From: Heyndrickxia vini
GTDB lineage: Bacteria > Bacillota > Bacilli > Bacillales > Bacillaceae_C
Length of the DNA stretch: 64,000 bases
Reading direction: 5' to 3'
Assembly (NCBI RefSeq): GCF_016772275.1
Contig: NZ_CP065425.1
Coordinates: 4,084,001 to 4,148,000, forward strand
The notes beneath the pieces were generated by a model. It searched no databases. It was not told the DNA's origin and saw only the letters and a list, made by a program, of their open reading frames with translations. The position numbers were made by a program, and so were the translations under genes. This document shows, piece by piece, positions 53,421-63,175 of this stretch; position 1 is the first letter of the stretch; each line of letters begins with the position of its first letter.

Positions 53421-53450
53421 CCCTATTATAAATAAAAATTTACCTAGATT

Positions 53451-55103
53451 TTAAACATTAAAATTACTTAATACATTTTCCAGCTCTTTGGACAAATTGT
53501 TTAAAGCAATTGCTTCCTTCAATACCTCTTCCATCGAAGCATGCTGTTCTTCTGTTGCTACTGAAACATGCTGCATCGTCCCTGCAAATTGCTGCGAAAT
53601 CTCTGTAATTTCATTCATTTGACTCATTGTTTCTTTTGTTTGTGCATTCACTCCATGGACAACAGTGGACAAATCATGCGTTTCATTTGTTACCTTTCCA
53701 ACAGATATAACAATGTCCTCAAAAACTTCTTCCGTTTTGGCGATCATATGGGTTCCATCTTTTAATACTTCCACTCCTTGTTTCATAGCCATAACAACTT
53801 CTTCCGTAGCTTTTCTAATCTCATCTGTCATCTCTTTTATTTGAACAACAGCATAACTAGATTGACTTGAAAGCTTCTTAACCTCTTGTGCTACAACAGC
53901 GAATCCCTTTCCGTGCTCTCCGGCATGCGCGGCCTCAATAGACGCATTTAGAGATAAAAGATTAGTTAGATTCGCAATATCACTAATTAGATTTAATATT
54001 TGATCAATATCCTTTGATTTTTCGTGAAGAGAATCAATCATTGCTGATGTATTTTCTATCGTTGTTTGTGCTAATGCTATTTTTTCAACTGTTTGATCTA
54101 CATATTGACTGCCGATGTTTGCCTTTTGTAATAATAGATTGGAAGATTTATTGACGTTATCAATAGAATAGCCCACTTGGTCCATTCCTCTTGATATTCC
54201 CTCTACGCTCCCCATTGAAAGTTGCGCGGAATCAACTTGTTTTTCCGTACCTCCCGCCACCTCCTCGACAGCTTCCGCAATTTGTTCAGATGCAGATTTT
54301 GATTCAGAAGAAAATATCCTTAGTCTATCTGATGATGTAGTGACTTGACTAGCACTTTTTTCAAGATGGGAAATTAATGAATAAAGACGAATAACCATTT
54401 GGTTAAAACCTTTACCTAGGGCATATATTTCTTTACTAGAAGCTCGTATATTTATTTTTGATTGTAGATTTCCCTCTGAAACTTCTTCCATTACATTTTT
54501 TAACTTTAAAATTGGATTCGTCACTTGGTGAATCGTGAAAAAGCCAATAATACTTGCAAGAAGTACGGTCGCAAATGTGATTGAAATCAAAATGGTTCTA
54601 TAATGGTAAACCGATTTTAAATAGTCAAGATCTTTAAGTGCAATCACATAGGTTGATCCTAATTCAGCTTGATAAGAAAAGGCTAATGTCATCCCATTAT
54701 AATGTGTAATCCCTTGACGAGCTTTGTGAATATTATCAATAACAGTCTTGGATAGGGGTGGAATTGGATTTTTGAATTCCTGAAAAGAGGCGACTTTTCT
54801 TTCTTCTGTTATATTGAATTGCATCGGTTCTAAGTTTGATGCAAGAAAACTATTCTTATTTTGTGTTAAGGCATACGCTAATTTTTTATTAAATTGCTGT
54901 TTTGGAACGGATGATTTTAGCATTGTAATCTTTTCTTTTATTACATCAGTAGAATTGTGCATTTTCTGTTCAACTAAACGCACGGTTAATTCCTTATTTT
55001 TTTTATAGCTTACATAGGCTATAACACTGGAGGATAGCACGATTACTATAATAAGCGGAAATACCAAAAGTGTTCTTAGGCTCATCTTATTTAGTAGAGT
55101 CAT
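53451..55103 (-). CDS. Methyl-accepting chemotaxis protein
   Basis: This 550-residue transmembrane chemoreceptor has TM1 at about 10-31, an extracellular sensor of about 135 residues (32-168) and TM2 at about 169-190. A HAMP domain follows (about 190-245, [20 protein letters not shown]), then a long cytoplasmic coiled coil. The conserved hairpin tip ([31 protein letters not shown]) binds CheW/CheA. Q/E-rich heptads at either side provide methylation sites. The sensor domain is short and its ligand cannot be named. The gene is alone, as MCP genes often are. Confidence 0.92.
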   Translation of the reverse strand: MTLLNKMSLRTLLVFPLIIVIVLSSSVIAYVSYKKNKELTVRLVEQKMHNSTDVIKEKITMLKSSVPKQQFNKKLAYALTQNKNSFLASNLEPMQFNITEERKVASFQEFKNPIPPLSKTVIDNIHKARQGITHYNGMTLAFSYQAELGSTYVIALKDLDYLKSVYHYRTILISITFATVLLASIIGFFTIHQVTNPILKLKNVMEEVSEGNLQSKINIRASSKEIYALGKGFNQMVIRLYSLISHLEKSASQVTTSSDRLRIFSSESKSASEQIAEAVEEVAGGTEKQVDSAQLSMGSVEGISRGMDQVGYSIDNVNKSSNLLLQKANIGSQYVDQTVEKIALAQTTIENTSAMIDSLHEKSKDIDQILNLISDIANLTNLLSLNASIEAAHAGEHGKGFAVVAQEVKKLSSQSSYAVVQIKEMTDEIRKATEEVVMAMKQGVEVLKDGTHMIAKTEEVFEDIVISVGKVTNETHDLSTVVHGVNAQTKETMSQMNEITEISQQFAGTMQHVSVATEEQHASMEEVLKEAIALNNLSKELENVLSNFNV

Positions 55104-55238
55104 TATTTTTAACCCCTCTTTTTCAAGATATCTTTCTATGACTTTTCTACTATTTATTTAAACCTATCATTGTTAAGAAGTTGTATAGTTATGGTTAAGA
55201 TTTCCTAATACAATTACTTTCCTTCAATGTAAGCAATC

Positions 55239-55265
55239 AAAAAAACTCCACTTATACATGTGGAG
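55239..55265 (-). terminator. Terminator of the flavoprotein gene
   Basis: On the minus strand CTCCAC pairs with GTGGAG around an 8-base loop, followed by T7. Confidence 0.75.
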
Positions 55266-55286
55266 AGTCATTGTTTTTATTACAAT

Positions 55287-56177
55287 CTAAAGCAAACTTT
55301 TATGTATCCAAATCGCCGCCTGTGCACCTTCCCCCATGGCAATCGTAACTTGTTCAGAATGTGCAACGACATCACCTGCAGCCCAAACATTATTGATGTT
55401 GGTCATTTTTGTACGGGGATCTGTCAGGATATGTTGATTTTCATGTAGCTGAATACCGATGCTAGCTGCGAGTTCTGAGCGAACATCATTTCCACCTAGT
55501 GAAACAAAAGCATGTTCACTTTCAAAGTGAAGGTTATTCTCTAAAACAACACCTTTAAATTGTGATTCCTTTGTTATGACATTTTTGATTGCTTCATTAT
55601 AGTAGGTGATATTTTTTAATTGTAATTGGTTTTGTAGACTAGTATCTATTTTTGTTTTTTCATGGTTAATATAGATGATGTTGTCTGTCCAATGGGTTAT
55701 CGTAAGGGCCATATTTGCACCAGTATTTCCGGACCCAATTACAATTGTCCGTTTGTTTTTCACTTCATACCCATCACAATCAGGACATACATAGACACTT
55801 ACACCAAGACAAGGGTAAATTTCCGGAAAGTTCGGAAGGCGATCCGCAATACCTGTTGCAAACAGAATGCGCTTTCCAGTATATTTTTTTTCACTTTTAA
55901 CTGTACAAACGAATGTTTGATTCTCTTGCTCAATTGACACTACTGTTTGATTAATAAATTCAACCCCTAAATCTTCAGCTTGACTTCTGCCCGTTGTTCT
56001 TAAGTATTCTCCACTTACCCCATTTGCCCATCCAAGAATATTATGATAAGCCCTGCATAGATTCGACCTACCATCATGAGAATCAATGACAAGAATGTTG
56101 TGCTGATATCTCCCTAGTTGAATGGCCGCCTGTAATCCTGCAATTCCTCCACCAATGATGATACAATCATAAATCAA
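55287..56177 (-). CDS. FAD/NAD(P)-dependent oxidoreductase, thioredoxin-reductase-like
   Basis: This flavoprotein of about 296 residues has the FAD-binding GGGIAGLQAA motif near residue 10, a redox-active CPDC (VYVCPDCDGYE) near 135, and the NAD(P)-binding VIGSGNTGANMAL. The C-terminal FAD segment is NNVWAAGDVVAHSEQVTIAM. The length and CxxC position match low-molecular-weight thioredoxin reductases and relatives, but the substrate face differs from TrxB, so the partner is unknown; bacillithiol disulfide reductase (Bdr/YpdA) is another relative. The start is taken as TTG, 9 bases after GGAG; an ATG two codons earlier is too close. Confidence 0.85.
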   Translation of the reverse strand: MIYDCIIIGGGIAGLQAAIQLGRYQHNILVIDSHDGRSNLCRAYHNILGWANGVSGEYLRTTGRSQAEDLGVEFINQTVVSIEQENQTFVCTVKSEKKYTGKRILFATGIADRLPNFPEIYPCLGVSVYVCPDCDGYEVKNKRTIVIGSGNTGANMALTITHWTDNIIYINHEKTKIDTSLQNQLQLKNITYYNEAIKNVITKESQFKGVVLENNLHFESEHAFVSLGGNDVRSELAASIGIQLHENQHILTDPRTKMTNINNVWAAGDVVAHSEQVTIAMGEGAQAAIWIHKSLL

Positions 56178-56325
56178 TAGCATTCACTCCAGCCTCAATT
56201 GGTATCGACATAGTTTTACCAACTTGGACGCTTTTTATTTTTGTTCATTTTATAAATCACTTGAAAAAGTAGTCAGAAATATCTTACTATTAATAAAAGA
56301 TATCTTTTAAAAAGGAAGTGTTGTG

Positions 56326-57261
56326 ATGAATTTTAAACCTCGCTGCGTACCCGCAGAGTTGCAAGTTACCAAGTATTTAAATTGGAGAATGAGTTTATCT
56401 CCCAAAGAACATTCATACTATTTAAACCTAGAAAAGGGGTTTATTGGCGAACAAAGAGTCGACGAATGGCTAAAGAATTTGTCGGAGGATTGGCTTATAC
56501 TTGATGATTTACTATTAGAATGCAATGGTACTGTCTTTCAAATCGATAAGGTATTGATTTCTAATCAGAAGATATACATTTTTGAGGTAAAAAATTATGA
56601 AGGGGATTTTTATATCGAAGGAGATAGTTGGTACACTTTGTCTGGAACTGAAATTAACAATCCATTACTGCAATTGAAACGCAGTGAAACCTTATTTCGA
56701 AAATTACTCCAAGAGCTAGCGTATCATTATCAAATCGAATCCTATATTATCTTCATCAACCCCCATTTCCAACTATATCAAGCTCCACTCGATCTTCCTA
56801 TTATTTTTCCAACTCAACTTGATCGATTTCTAAACAAACTAGTTACAATTTCACCAAAAATAAAAGATAACCATATAAAACTAGCAAAACATTTAGTCTC
56901 CCTTCATATTCACACATCTCCTTACAAACGGACAATTGATTATAATTTTGATGATTTAAAAAAGGGAATCACCTGTGTACAGTGCCACTCATTTATTGCT
57001 GAATTCCATAAAAATGAATTGATTTGCGATTCATGTGGTTATAAAGAAAAAGTAACATCTGCAGTTTTACGAAGCATAGAAGAGTATCTTTTTCTTTTTC
57101 CTGAGAGAAAACTTACCGCAAATGCCATGTATGAGTGGTGTGAAATAATACCGAAAAAGACCATTTACAAAGTTCTCTCAAAAAACTTCAAAATTTTTGG
57201 GCACGGTAGATATTCATATTATTTACGCCGAGACTCGAATCACTCTTTGGACAAATGGTAA
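56326..57261 (+). CDS. NERD domain protein with C-terminal zinc finger
   Basis: This protein of about 311 residues has an N-terminal nuclease-related NERD domain, about 35-150: GFIGEQRVDEWLKNLSEDW, then LECNGTVFQIDKVLIS and KIYIFEVKNYEGDF, giving the E/D...EVK nuclease-like core. The C-terminal part has a four-cysteine zinc ribbon (CVQC...CDSC, about 215-240) and a short helical region. NERD proteins are suspected of DNA processing; the function is not established. The ATG follows AAGGAAG by 7 bases. The gene borders a 1-kb tandem array and an IS copy. Confidence 0.82.
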   Translation: MNFKPRCVPAELQVTKYLNWRMSLSPKEHSYYLNLEKGFIGEQRVDEWLKNLSEDWLILDDLLLECNGTVFQIDKVLISNQKIYIFEVKNYEGDFYIEGDSWYTLSGTEINNPLLQLKRSETLFRKLLQELAYHYQIESYIIFINPHFQLYQAPLDLPIIFPTQLDRFLNKLVTISPKIKDNHIKLAKHLVSLHIHTSPYKRTIDYNFDDLKKGITCVQCHSFIAEFHKNELICDSCGYKEKVTSAVLRSIEEYLFLFPERKLTANAMYEWCEIIPKKTIYKVLSKNFKIFGHGRYSYYLRRDSNHSLDKW

Positions 57262-57385
57262 ATTTCAATCAACTTTTGTGATGCAATAGGTACTTTAACT
57301 GTATTCTTGAGGATACTGAAATTTCCTGAAGGGGGTTAGCTTCCTCCTTTTCTTCATTTGAGATACTTATTTTTGTTTTCTTGAT

Positions 57386-58369
57386 CATGATGTGACTCAT
57401 AACACTCTTTGGAGGTACTTCCCTTCATCCTTTTGATCATGATGTTCTTCATACTCTCTTTTTGAGGTACTTCTTTCAGCTTTCTCAAGCATGATGTGGC
57501 TCATGATACTCTTTGGAGGTACTTCCCTTCATCCTTTTGATCATGATGTTCTTCATACTCTCTTTTTGAGGTATTTACTTCCGCTTTCTCAAGCATGATG
57601 TGACTCATGACACTTTTTGGAGGTACTTCCCTTCATCCTTTTGATCATGATGTTCTTCATACTCTCTTTTTGAGGTACTTCTTTCAGCTTTCTCAAGCAT
57701 GATGTGGCTCATGACACTCTTTGGAGGTACTTCCTTTCATCTTTTTGATCATGATGTTCTTCATACTCTCTTTTTGAGGTATTTACTTCCGCTTTCTCAA
57801 GAATGATGTGACTCATGACACTCTTTGGAGGTACTTCCTTTCATCCTTTTGATCATGATGTTCTTCATACTCTCTTTTTGAGGTACTTCCTTCCGCTTTC
57901 CCAAGCATGATGTGGCTCATGACACTCTTTGGAGGTACTTCCTTTCATCCTTTTGATCATGATGTTCTTCATACTCTCTTTTTGAGGTACTTCCTTCCGC
58001 TTTCCCAAGCATGATGTGGCTCATGACACTCTTTGGAGGTACTTCCCTTCATCCTTTTGATCATGATGTTCTTCATACTCTCTTTTTGAGGTATTTACTT
58101 CCGCTTTTTCAAGCATGATGTGACTCATGACACTCTTTGGAGGTACTTCCTTTCATCCTTTTAATCATGATGTTCTTCATACTCTCTTTTTGAGGTACAT
58201 ACTTGCGCTTTCCCAATCATGATGTGCCTCATATTAGTCGTTGGCGCCATTTCCTTTCATTTTTTTGCCCATGATGTACTTCATGCCCTCTTTATGGGAT
58301 ATTTCCTGCACCAAGTTGACCGGAATGTGCCTCATATCGCCCTTTGGAGGCACATCTCACATCCTTTTT
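57386..58369. repeat. Tandem array with exact 104-bp period built of two 52-bp half units
   Basis: CATGATGTG starts occur at 57386, 57490, 57594, 57698, 57802 (first base changed), 57906, 58010, 58114 and 58218, every 104 bp without an indel. Each 104-bp unit has two related 52-bp halves, one with GACACTCTTTGGAGGTACTT and one with CATACTCTCTTTTTGAGGTA. The right end (58218-58369) is degenerate, as is 57262-57385 on the left. The array continues weakly past the IS at 59852. The period is not a multiple of three, so it is not coding. Confidence 0.92.
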
Positions 58370-59851
58370 GATTAAGTCCATATAATTGTGTAAAAAGAAA
58401 AGAGTCATTTTAATCCCTCTTGGAAACAATGTTTTCAACGACGATAAACAATGAAAAGAGGAATATAAAATGACCCAATTACAGTTTAACCTAGATATGG
58501 ATCTTTTAAAAGAATCTGTTTTGAATTCCAATATTGACGCAGTTATTAAATCAGCGATTGTTTTAGTTTTAAATGAGTACATGGAAAAGGAAAGAGATGA
58601 TTATTTACATGCGGACGCTTATGAACGCTCTCCTGAACGTCTAGATTACCGCAATGGCTACTATGAAAGAGAACTAACCATGAGTATCGGTAAAATAAAA
58701 CTAAGAGTGCCTAGAACTCGAAATGGGGAGTTTTCATCTTCCGTTTTTGAAAAATATTCTCGGTGCGACCAGGCTTTAGTTCTCTCTATGCTGGAGATGG
58801 TTATCAACGGGGTTTCTACCCGTAAGGTTACGCACATAGTAGAACAACTTTGTGGCGAAAATATCTCGAAGTCATTCGTTTCTTCCCTTACTCAGAAGCT
58901 TGATCCTATCGTCAATGATTGGGCCAAACGGCCTTTAAATATAACATACTATCCATTTGTTTTTTTGGATGCAATGTATATAAAAGTAAGAGAACATAAC
59001 CGTGTAGTCTCTAAAGCTGTTTATATTGCCACAGCTATTACAGATCACAAAAAGCGTGAAATACTTGGTCTAAGTGTAGATCACGCTGAAAGTTTTGAGA
59101 GTTGGAGCCATTTTTTTAAACAACTTAAATCACGAGGTCTTCAATCTCCAAAGTTAGTGATTTCAGATGCTCATCAAGGACTACAAAAAGCCATTCAACG
59201 AGAATTCATTGGAACTAGCTGGCAAAGGTGTAACGTACATTTTAAACGAAATATCATTGAAAGACTACCTAAAAAGACTCCGCCGATATTCGAATGATGA
59301 TAAAGCGTATTTTTGAAGCGGTCACTATCGAAGACACCCGGAAATGTAAAGAGGAGCTGATGGATCAGTTTGGTGAAAATTCTAAGTATAAACAGGCACT
59401 CTCTATTTTAGATGAAGGGTTCGAAGATACCATTCAATACATGGAGTACCCGGAAGATATACGATGTCACATTCGTAGTACAAATTCTCTTGAACGTTTA
59501 AACCAAGAAGTACGTCGAAGAGAAAGAGTTATCCGTATCTTTCCAAATACACAGTCTGCTTTTCGTTTAGTTGGAGCTGTTTTAATGCATTATCAAGAGA
59601 CCGTATATTCAAAACAAAAATCTATTAAGAGATAGCTATGTTTCATTTTTAAGGTAACTTCCATTCTTGGATTATTCCATATCCAGTCAAGGCTATCAAA
59701 GGAAAACCACCTTTGACACCCTTGACTGGATATGGAGTAAAAGACCCATGGAAGTTTCGCTAAAAAAATGTAAAGGGGAAGGATTAACCCCAAATATCAT
59801 AACAGGTTGAAAACATTGTATAGGATTTTACACAATATTAAGGACTTGACT
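58370..59851 (+). mobile_element. IS256-family insertion sequence, second copy (1482 bp, frameshifted)
   Basis: It is near-identical to 28064-29546 and one base shorter. It is flanked by 8-bp direct repeats TCCTTTTT (58362-58369 and 59852-59859). Its ends are GATTAAGTCC and GGACTTGACT, and the internal hairpin is at 59656-59756. It is inserted in the degenerate right edge of the 104-bp array. Confidence 0.92.
58470..59635 (+). pseudogene. IS256 family transposase, disrupted by a 1-base deletion
   Basis: The first 272 or so codons match the intact copy, then the frame shifts near 59270, where an A6 run has become A5 (after GACTACCT). The frame that restores the rest starts at 59294 and runs to 59635. 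It contains the catalytic Glu of SLERLNQE, so the protein is split between DDE residues. The intact 388-codon copy at 28280 shows the single-frame form is ancestral. A sequencing error in the homopolymer is the main alternative. Confidence 0.88.
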
Positions 59852-59907
59852 TCCTTTTTTACAACAATGTACTTTATCAACAGCTTCGGGGCTCCAGCTA
59901 CTGCTTC

Positions 59908-60522
59908 TCACCGAATCATTGTCATATGATTCAAAATATACCCAAATCCCTTTGCCTCTTTACTTTTAATCGTATAGAAGGTATTTGTTGTAAAATCCTT
60001 AAAAATGATTGATTGATCATTTATCCAAATTTTGAACTTAATTGTTATTTCATCGTTTAGGTAGATCATTAAATCATATCCTGGCTCTTTGGAAGGTTGA
60101 TGTTTGATCTCCTTCATTTGAAGCAGTATGTCTTTCAAGGATTCATTCCAACGTTTATCATCATCGATTATGGCCACCGGATTTGAGCTACGATTTATTT
60201 GACCTGGCGAAAAGGAATAGGCTGAGACTGATTTTGATACGTAAGATCGAGTAATATTTCTATCATTAAGCATTTTCGCATATGGGTTACTACTATTTGA
60301 TAATTGAGTGGAAGTTGGTTGGATTCCATTTGTCATTGTTAATAGTGTAAATACCAATGAAATAGCTAGTGCACCAGCGCCAATTATTATAGGAACAAAT
60401 TTTCTTACCCTTTTAGATAATCTTTTTTCAATAGCTGAAAAGGTAGCCTTTTTCCTTTCATTCGACCGTTCAATCTCATTTAATTGATTAAATAATTCAT
60501 CCAATTTCGATAAAGTTTTCAT
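59908..60522 (-). CDS. Putative membrane anti-sigma factor
   Basis: This 204-residue single-pass protein has a cytoplasmic N-terminus (about 1-41, charged helix LDELFNQLNEIERSNERKK), a TM at about 43-64, and an extracellular domain of about 140 residues. No zinc-binding anti-sigma motif (HxxxCxxC) is seen. I call it from context: it starts 26 bases inside the end of the sigma-factor gene, the normal arrangement for an ECF sigma and its membrane regulator. The extracellular part is not recognised. It may sense an envelope signal. Confidence 0.65.
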   Translation of the reverse strand: MKTLSKLDELFNQLNEIERSNERKKATFSAIEKRLSKRVRKFVPIIIGAGALAISLVFTLLTMTNGIQPTSTQLSNSSNPYAKMLNDRNITRSYVSKSVSAYSFSPGQINRSSNPVAIIDDDKRWNESLKDILLQMKEIKHQPSKEPGYDLMIYLNDEITIKFKIWINDQSIIFKDFTTNTFYTIKSKEAKGFGYILNHMTMIR

Positions 60523-61030
60523 CGAAAGCCGCCCCCTTTTCAGAAAGATTTTTTCTTAATGCGGCTATTGCTCTTACAGTTGTATTTTTCACCCTTACTT
60601 CACTCCAACCTAAAATAGTAGAAGTTTCTTTTATGGAGAATTCCTTTATTTTCCGTAAAATAATAACCTCTTGGTATTCCAGTTTTAAGCTATTGATTGC
60701 CCTATAGACCATTTCCACTTCTTCACCTTTAATAAGAATTTCCGGAGGTGTTTCATTATATATGCTTTTCTCTTGATACTTTTCAATGGGTAAAAATTTT
60801 AATAGTTTTTTCCTTCGAAAGAAATCATAAGTTAAATTTCGTCCTATTTTTATTAACCATGTGCTAATGTTCGATTCACTTTTGAATGTATTCCTCTTCT
60901 TATATGCTTTATAAAAGGTTTCTTGTGTTAAGTCTTCAGCTAATTCTTTATTTTTTACGAGTAGAAACAGATAACTATAAACCTTGTCACTATATTGATT
61001 GTAGATTTCTTCAAAATCATTACTATACAT
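60497..61030 (-). CDS. ECF-type RNA polymerase sigma factor
   Basis: This 177-residue sigma-70 family protein has only regions 2 and 4. Region 2 spans about 8-75: FEEIYNQYSDKVYSYLFLLV, AEDLTQETFYKAYKKRNTFK and WLIKIGRNLTYDFFRRKK. Region 4 spans about 115-165: YQEVIILRKIKEFSIKETST, then ILGWSEVRVKNTTVRAIAAL, a helix-turn-helix for -35 recognition. GGGGGG precedes the ATG. The downstream overlapping gene is the likely anti-sigma. Target promoters and the inducing stress are unknown. Relatives include SigX/SigV-type ECF factors of Bacillus. Confidence 0.88.
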   Translation of the reverse strand: MYSNDFEEIYNQYSDKVYSYLFLLVKNKELAEDLTQETFYKAYKKRNTFKSESNISTWLIKIGRNLTYDFFRRKKLLKFLPIEKYQEKSIYNETPPEILIKGEEVEMVYRAINSLKLEYQEVIILRKIKEFSIKETSTILGWSEVRVKNTTVRAIAALRKNLSEKGAAFDENFIEIG

Positions 61031-61173
61031 CGCTTTCCCCCCTTTATTTAATAGACGATTATCGTAAAAAAAAGAATCACACCATTTTAAAATGAGTCAT
61101 TGTCAAATCATCCATTTCCGTTGATAATAATATTTTAGGATAGTATAGAAAATACAGAAAGGTGTTGAACATC

Positions 61174-62442
61174 TTGGGAAAGTTTCTGGCAAATTATAAA
61201 TCGACCATTCTACTACTCCTTTCTATTATTATAGGCGGAATAGCGGGGATTATCTTCGGTTCGAAGGCAACAATAGTAAAGCCTTTTGGAGATTTATTTC
61301 TTAATTTAATGTTCACCATTATTGTTCCGTTAGTCTTTTTTAGCATTGCTTCAGCGATTGCAAATATGAATGGAATGAAAAGACTTGGAAAGATTATGGG
61401 AAGTATTTTTTTAGTTTTTATTATAACTGCCCTTGTTTCGGCTATTTTAGGTTATATTGGTGCAATTATCGTTGATCCGTTAAAAAATACAGATATTTCT
61501 TCTATTAAAAGCATTATGTCATCTTCAGGTGCTGAACAAAAAGCGGATGATGTCACTTTTCTTGGACAGCTTGTAAATACGTTTACTGTTGAAGATTTTT
61601 CAGAGTTATTTTCGAAAAGTAATATGCTTCAATTGATTGTGTTTTCGATTTTATTCGGATTAGCTACAGCGATGGTTGGCGAAAAAGGTAAACCAATTGC
61701 GAATCTATTATCATCAGGTTCTGCCATTATGATGAAACTTGTAAAGTTTATCATGTACTACGCACCTATTGGGCTTGGATGTTATTTTGCCACAGTGATT
61801 GGTGAGCTTGGTCCGCAAATTTTGGAAGGCTATGTTCGTGCGTTTGTATTATATCTAGTTCTTGCTATTATTTATTATTTTGGCTTCTTTACGTTATATG
61901 CCTTTTTCGCTGGTGGCAAAGAGGGCGTAAAGGTATTTTGGAAAAATGCTATAACTCCCTCCGCTACAGCGATTGCTACTTGTTCAAGCGCTGCTTGTAT
62001 ACCTGTTAATCTGGAGTCTGTTAAAAAAATGGGGGTTCCAAAAGATATTGCAGAAACGATTGTTCCTCTTGGGGCAAACACCCATAAAGATGGTTCCGTT
62101 TTCGGTGGGGTTTTAAAAATTGTCTTTCTCTTTAGTTTATTTGGTAAAGATATGACAAGCGTAACAGGAATTTTCAGCATTATTGCCGTTTCCTTTTTAG
62201 TTGGTGCTGTAATGGGTGCGATTCCGGGTGGCGGAATGATCGGAGAAATGCTTATTCTTAGTGTGTTCGGATTTCCACCAGAAGTGCTGCCGATTATTGC
62301 AGTCATTAGTACGATTATCGATGTACCTGCTACATTATTAAATTCTACTGGTAACACAGTTTGTGCCATGATGGTTAGCAGACTTGTCGAAGGAAAGAAT
62401 TGGCTTAAAAAGGCGTTCAGTAAAGAAAAGGTGTCATCCTAA
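61174..62442 (+). CDS. Dicarboxylate/amino acid:cation symporter (DAACS family)
   Basis: This symporter of about 422 residues has eight membrane helices and two re-entrant loops. FTIIVPLVFFSIASAIANM in the third helix is typical. The serine-rich hairpin is ATCSSAACIPVNLES, NTHKDGSVFGGVLKI stands for the NMDGT motif, and TIIDVPATLLNSTGNTVCAM is at the C-terminal end. The replaced NMDGT (here NTHKDG) marks a subgroup away from GltP/DctP, so substrate is uncertain. A TTG at 61174 has AAAGGTG 9 bases upstream. GTG and TTG codons slightly earlier lie too close to that site. Confidence 0.87.
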   Translation: MGKFLANYKSTILLLLSIIIGGIAGIIFGSKATIVKPFGDLFLNLMFTIIVPLVFFSIASAIANMNGMKRLGKIMGSIFLVFIITALVSAILGYIGAIIVDPLKNTDISSIKSIMSSSGAEQKADDVTFLGQLVNTFTVEDFSELFSKSNMLQLIVFSILFGLATAMVGEKGKPIANLLSSGSAIMMKLVKFIMYYAPIGLGCYFATVIGELGPQILEGYVRAFVLYLVLAIIYYFGFFTLYAFFAGGKEGVKVFWKNAITPSATAIATCSSAACIPVNLESVKKMGVPKDIAETIVPLGANTHKDGSVFGGVLKIVFLFSLFGKDMTSVTGIFSIIAVSFLVGAVMGAIPGGGMIGEMLILSVFGFPPEVLPIIAVISTIIDVPATLLNSTGNTVCAMMVSRLVEGKNWLKKAFSKEKVSS

Positions 62443-62472
62443 TCTAGAGGAATTTTCCCCTCTAGATTTTTT
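62441..62472 (+). terminator. Terminator of the DAACS symporter gene
   Basis: AATCTAGAGG (62441-62450) pairs with CCTCTAGATT (62459-62468), followed by TTTT. Confidence 0.85.
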
Positions 62473-62487
62473 GTTGACTACTAAGTA

Positions 62488-62496
62488 TGATATAAT
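62488..62496 (+). promoter_or_regulatory. Extended -10 promoter of the gene at 62530
   Basis: TGATATAAT is an extended -10 element (TG-N-TATAAT). The -35 region 17 bases upstream is only T-rich. Confidence 0.55.
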
Positions 62497-62529
62497 CATG
62501 CAATTAAATGAAGATTTTATGGAGGCTCT

Positions 62530-63000
62530 ATGCTTACTTTTGAAGAAAAACTAGCGATTATTGAATCGTTTCCAGAACTACAAAGAAAAAATGTTTCTTT
62601 AGGAAGAATTAACTTTCATTATGAAGAAAGTATGTTAGATAAAAAAAATGTTGTCTATCATTTGCACCCAAACGGGAATGGTTTTGTCTATGCTGAATTA
62701 TTGAACGGATATGATGTGAATGATAAAGGGATGACGAACATCCGTGACTTTTCGGAGGAAGAACTTCGTACAATTATTCAAAAATCAATCCTCTCACTCG
62801 CTCCTAAGACAACTGTGGAATCGTCCATTGTGGGAGATCAATTCGAAGAAAAGTGGATCAATCAAGATCATTTTACATTGATCCTTGTGAACGAAGATGA
62901 TATGTGGAATGTGTACGCAGGACTGAATTTGGATGGAACATTTAACTCTTATGCAGAAGCAGCGGAATATTTAGATGAAGAAGGGTTTTCAAGACTATAA
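62530..63000 (+). CDS. Conserved-looking soluble protein of unknown function
   Basis: This is a 156-residue acidic cytoplasmic protein with no signal or membrane segment. It begins LTFEEKLAIIESFPELQRK, then has beta-strand-like stretches (KNVVYHLHPNGNGFVYAELL, DHFTLILVNEDDMWNVYAGL) and ends in a helix AEAAEYLDEEGFSRL. I do not recognise a named family, although similar short proteins seem to occur in Bacillus. GGAGG lies before the ATG, an extended -10 promoter lies 34 bases upstream, and a terminator follows, so it is a single-gene unit. Confidence 0.75.
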   Translation: MLTFEEKLAIIESFPELQRKNVSLGRINFHYEESMLDKKNVVYHLHPNGNGFVYAELLNGYDVNDKGMTNIRDFSEEELRTIIQKSILSLAPKTTVESSIVGDQFEEKWINQDHFTLILVNEDDMWNVYAGLNLDGTFNSYAEAAEYLDEEGFSRL

Positions 63001-63018
63001 GAAAATAAGCGTAAATAT

Positions 63019-63072
63019 AAAACTCCACGTTAGTAGGGCTGATCTATCCCGCCCTATTGATGTGGAGTTTTT
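63019..63072 (+). terminator. Terminator after the gene at 62530
   Basis: AAAACTCCAC and GTGGAGTTTT form the outer stem, with an inner AGTAGGGC/GCCCTATT stem, followed by T residues. Confidence 0.8.
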
Positions 63073-63175
63073 ATCTTTTTAACATCCATTTAATTTTGTA
63101 AATCTTATCAGCACAATATTGTGTGTTACCGAACTTGCCGAACAACATAGTATAGAAGTTATGGAGGTGAAATTG

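Noticed and set aside
57386-58369. Possible CRISPR array
   Set aside because: The whole 104-bp unit is conserved. There are no constant short repeats alternating with unique spacers, and no cas genes.
59270-59300. Programmed frameshift in the IS256 transposase
   Set aside because: The other copy encodes the same protein in one frame, and this family does not normally need frameshifting. A single-base loss in an A run explains it.
61875-62369. 164-codon ORF on the minus strand
   Set aside because: It lies wholly antisense to the symporter gene, has no ribosome site and has proline/threonine-rich composition typical of shadow frames.
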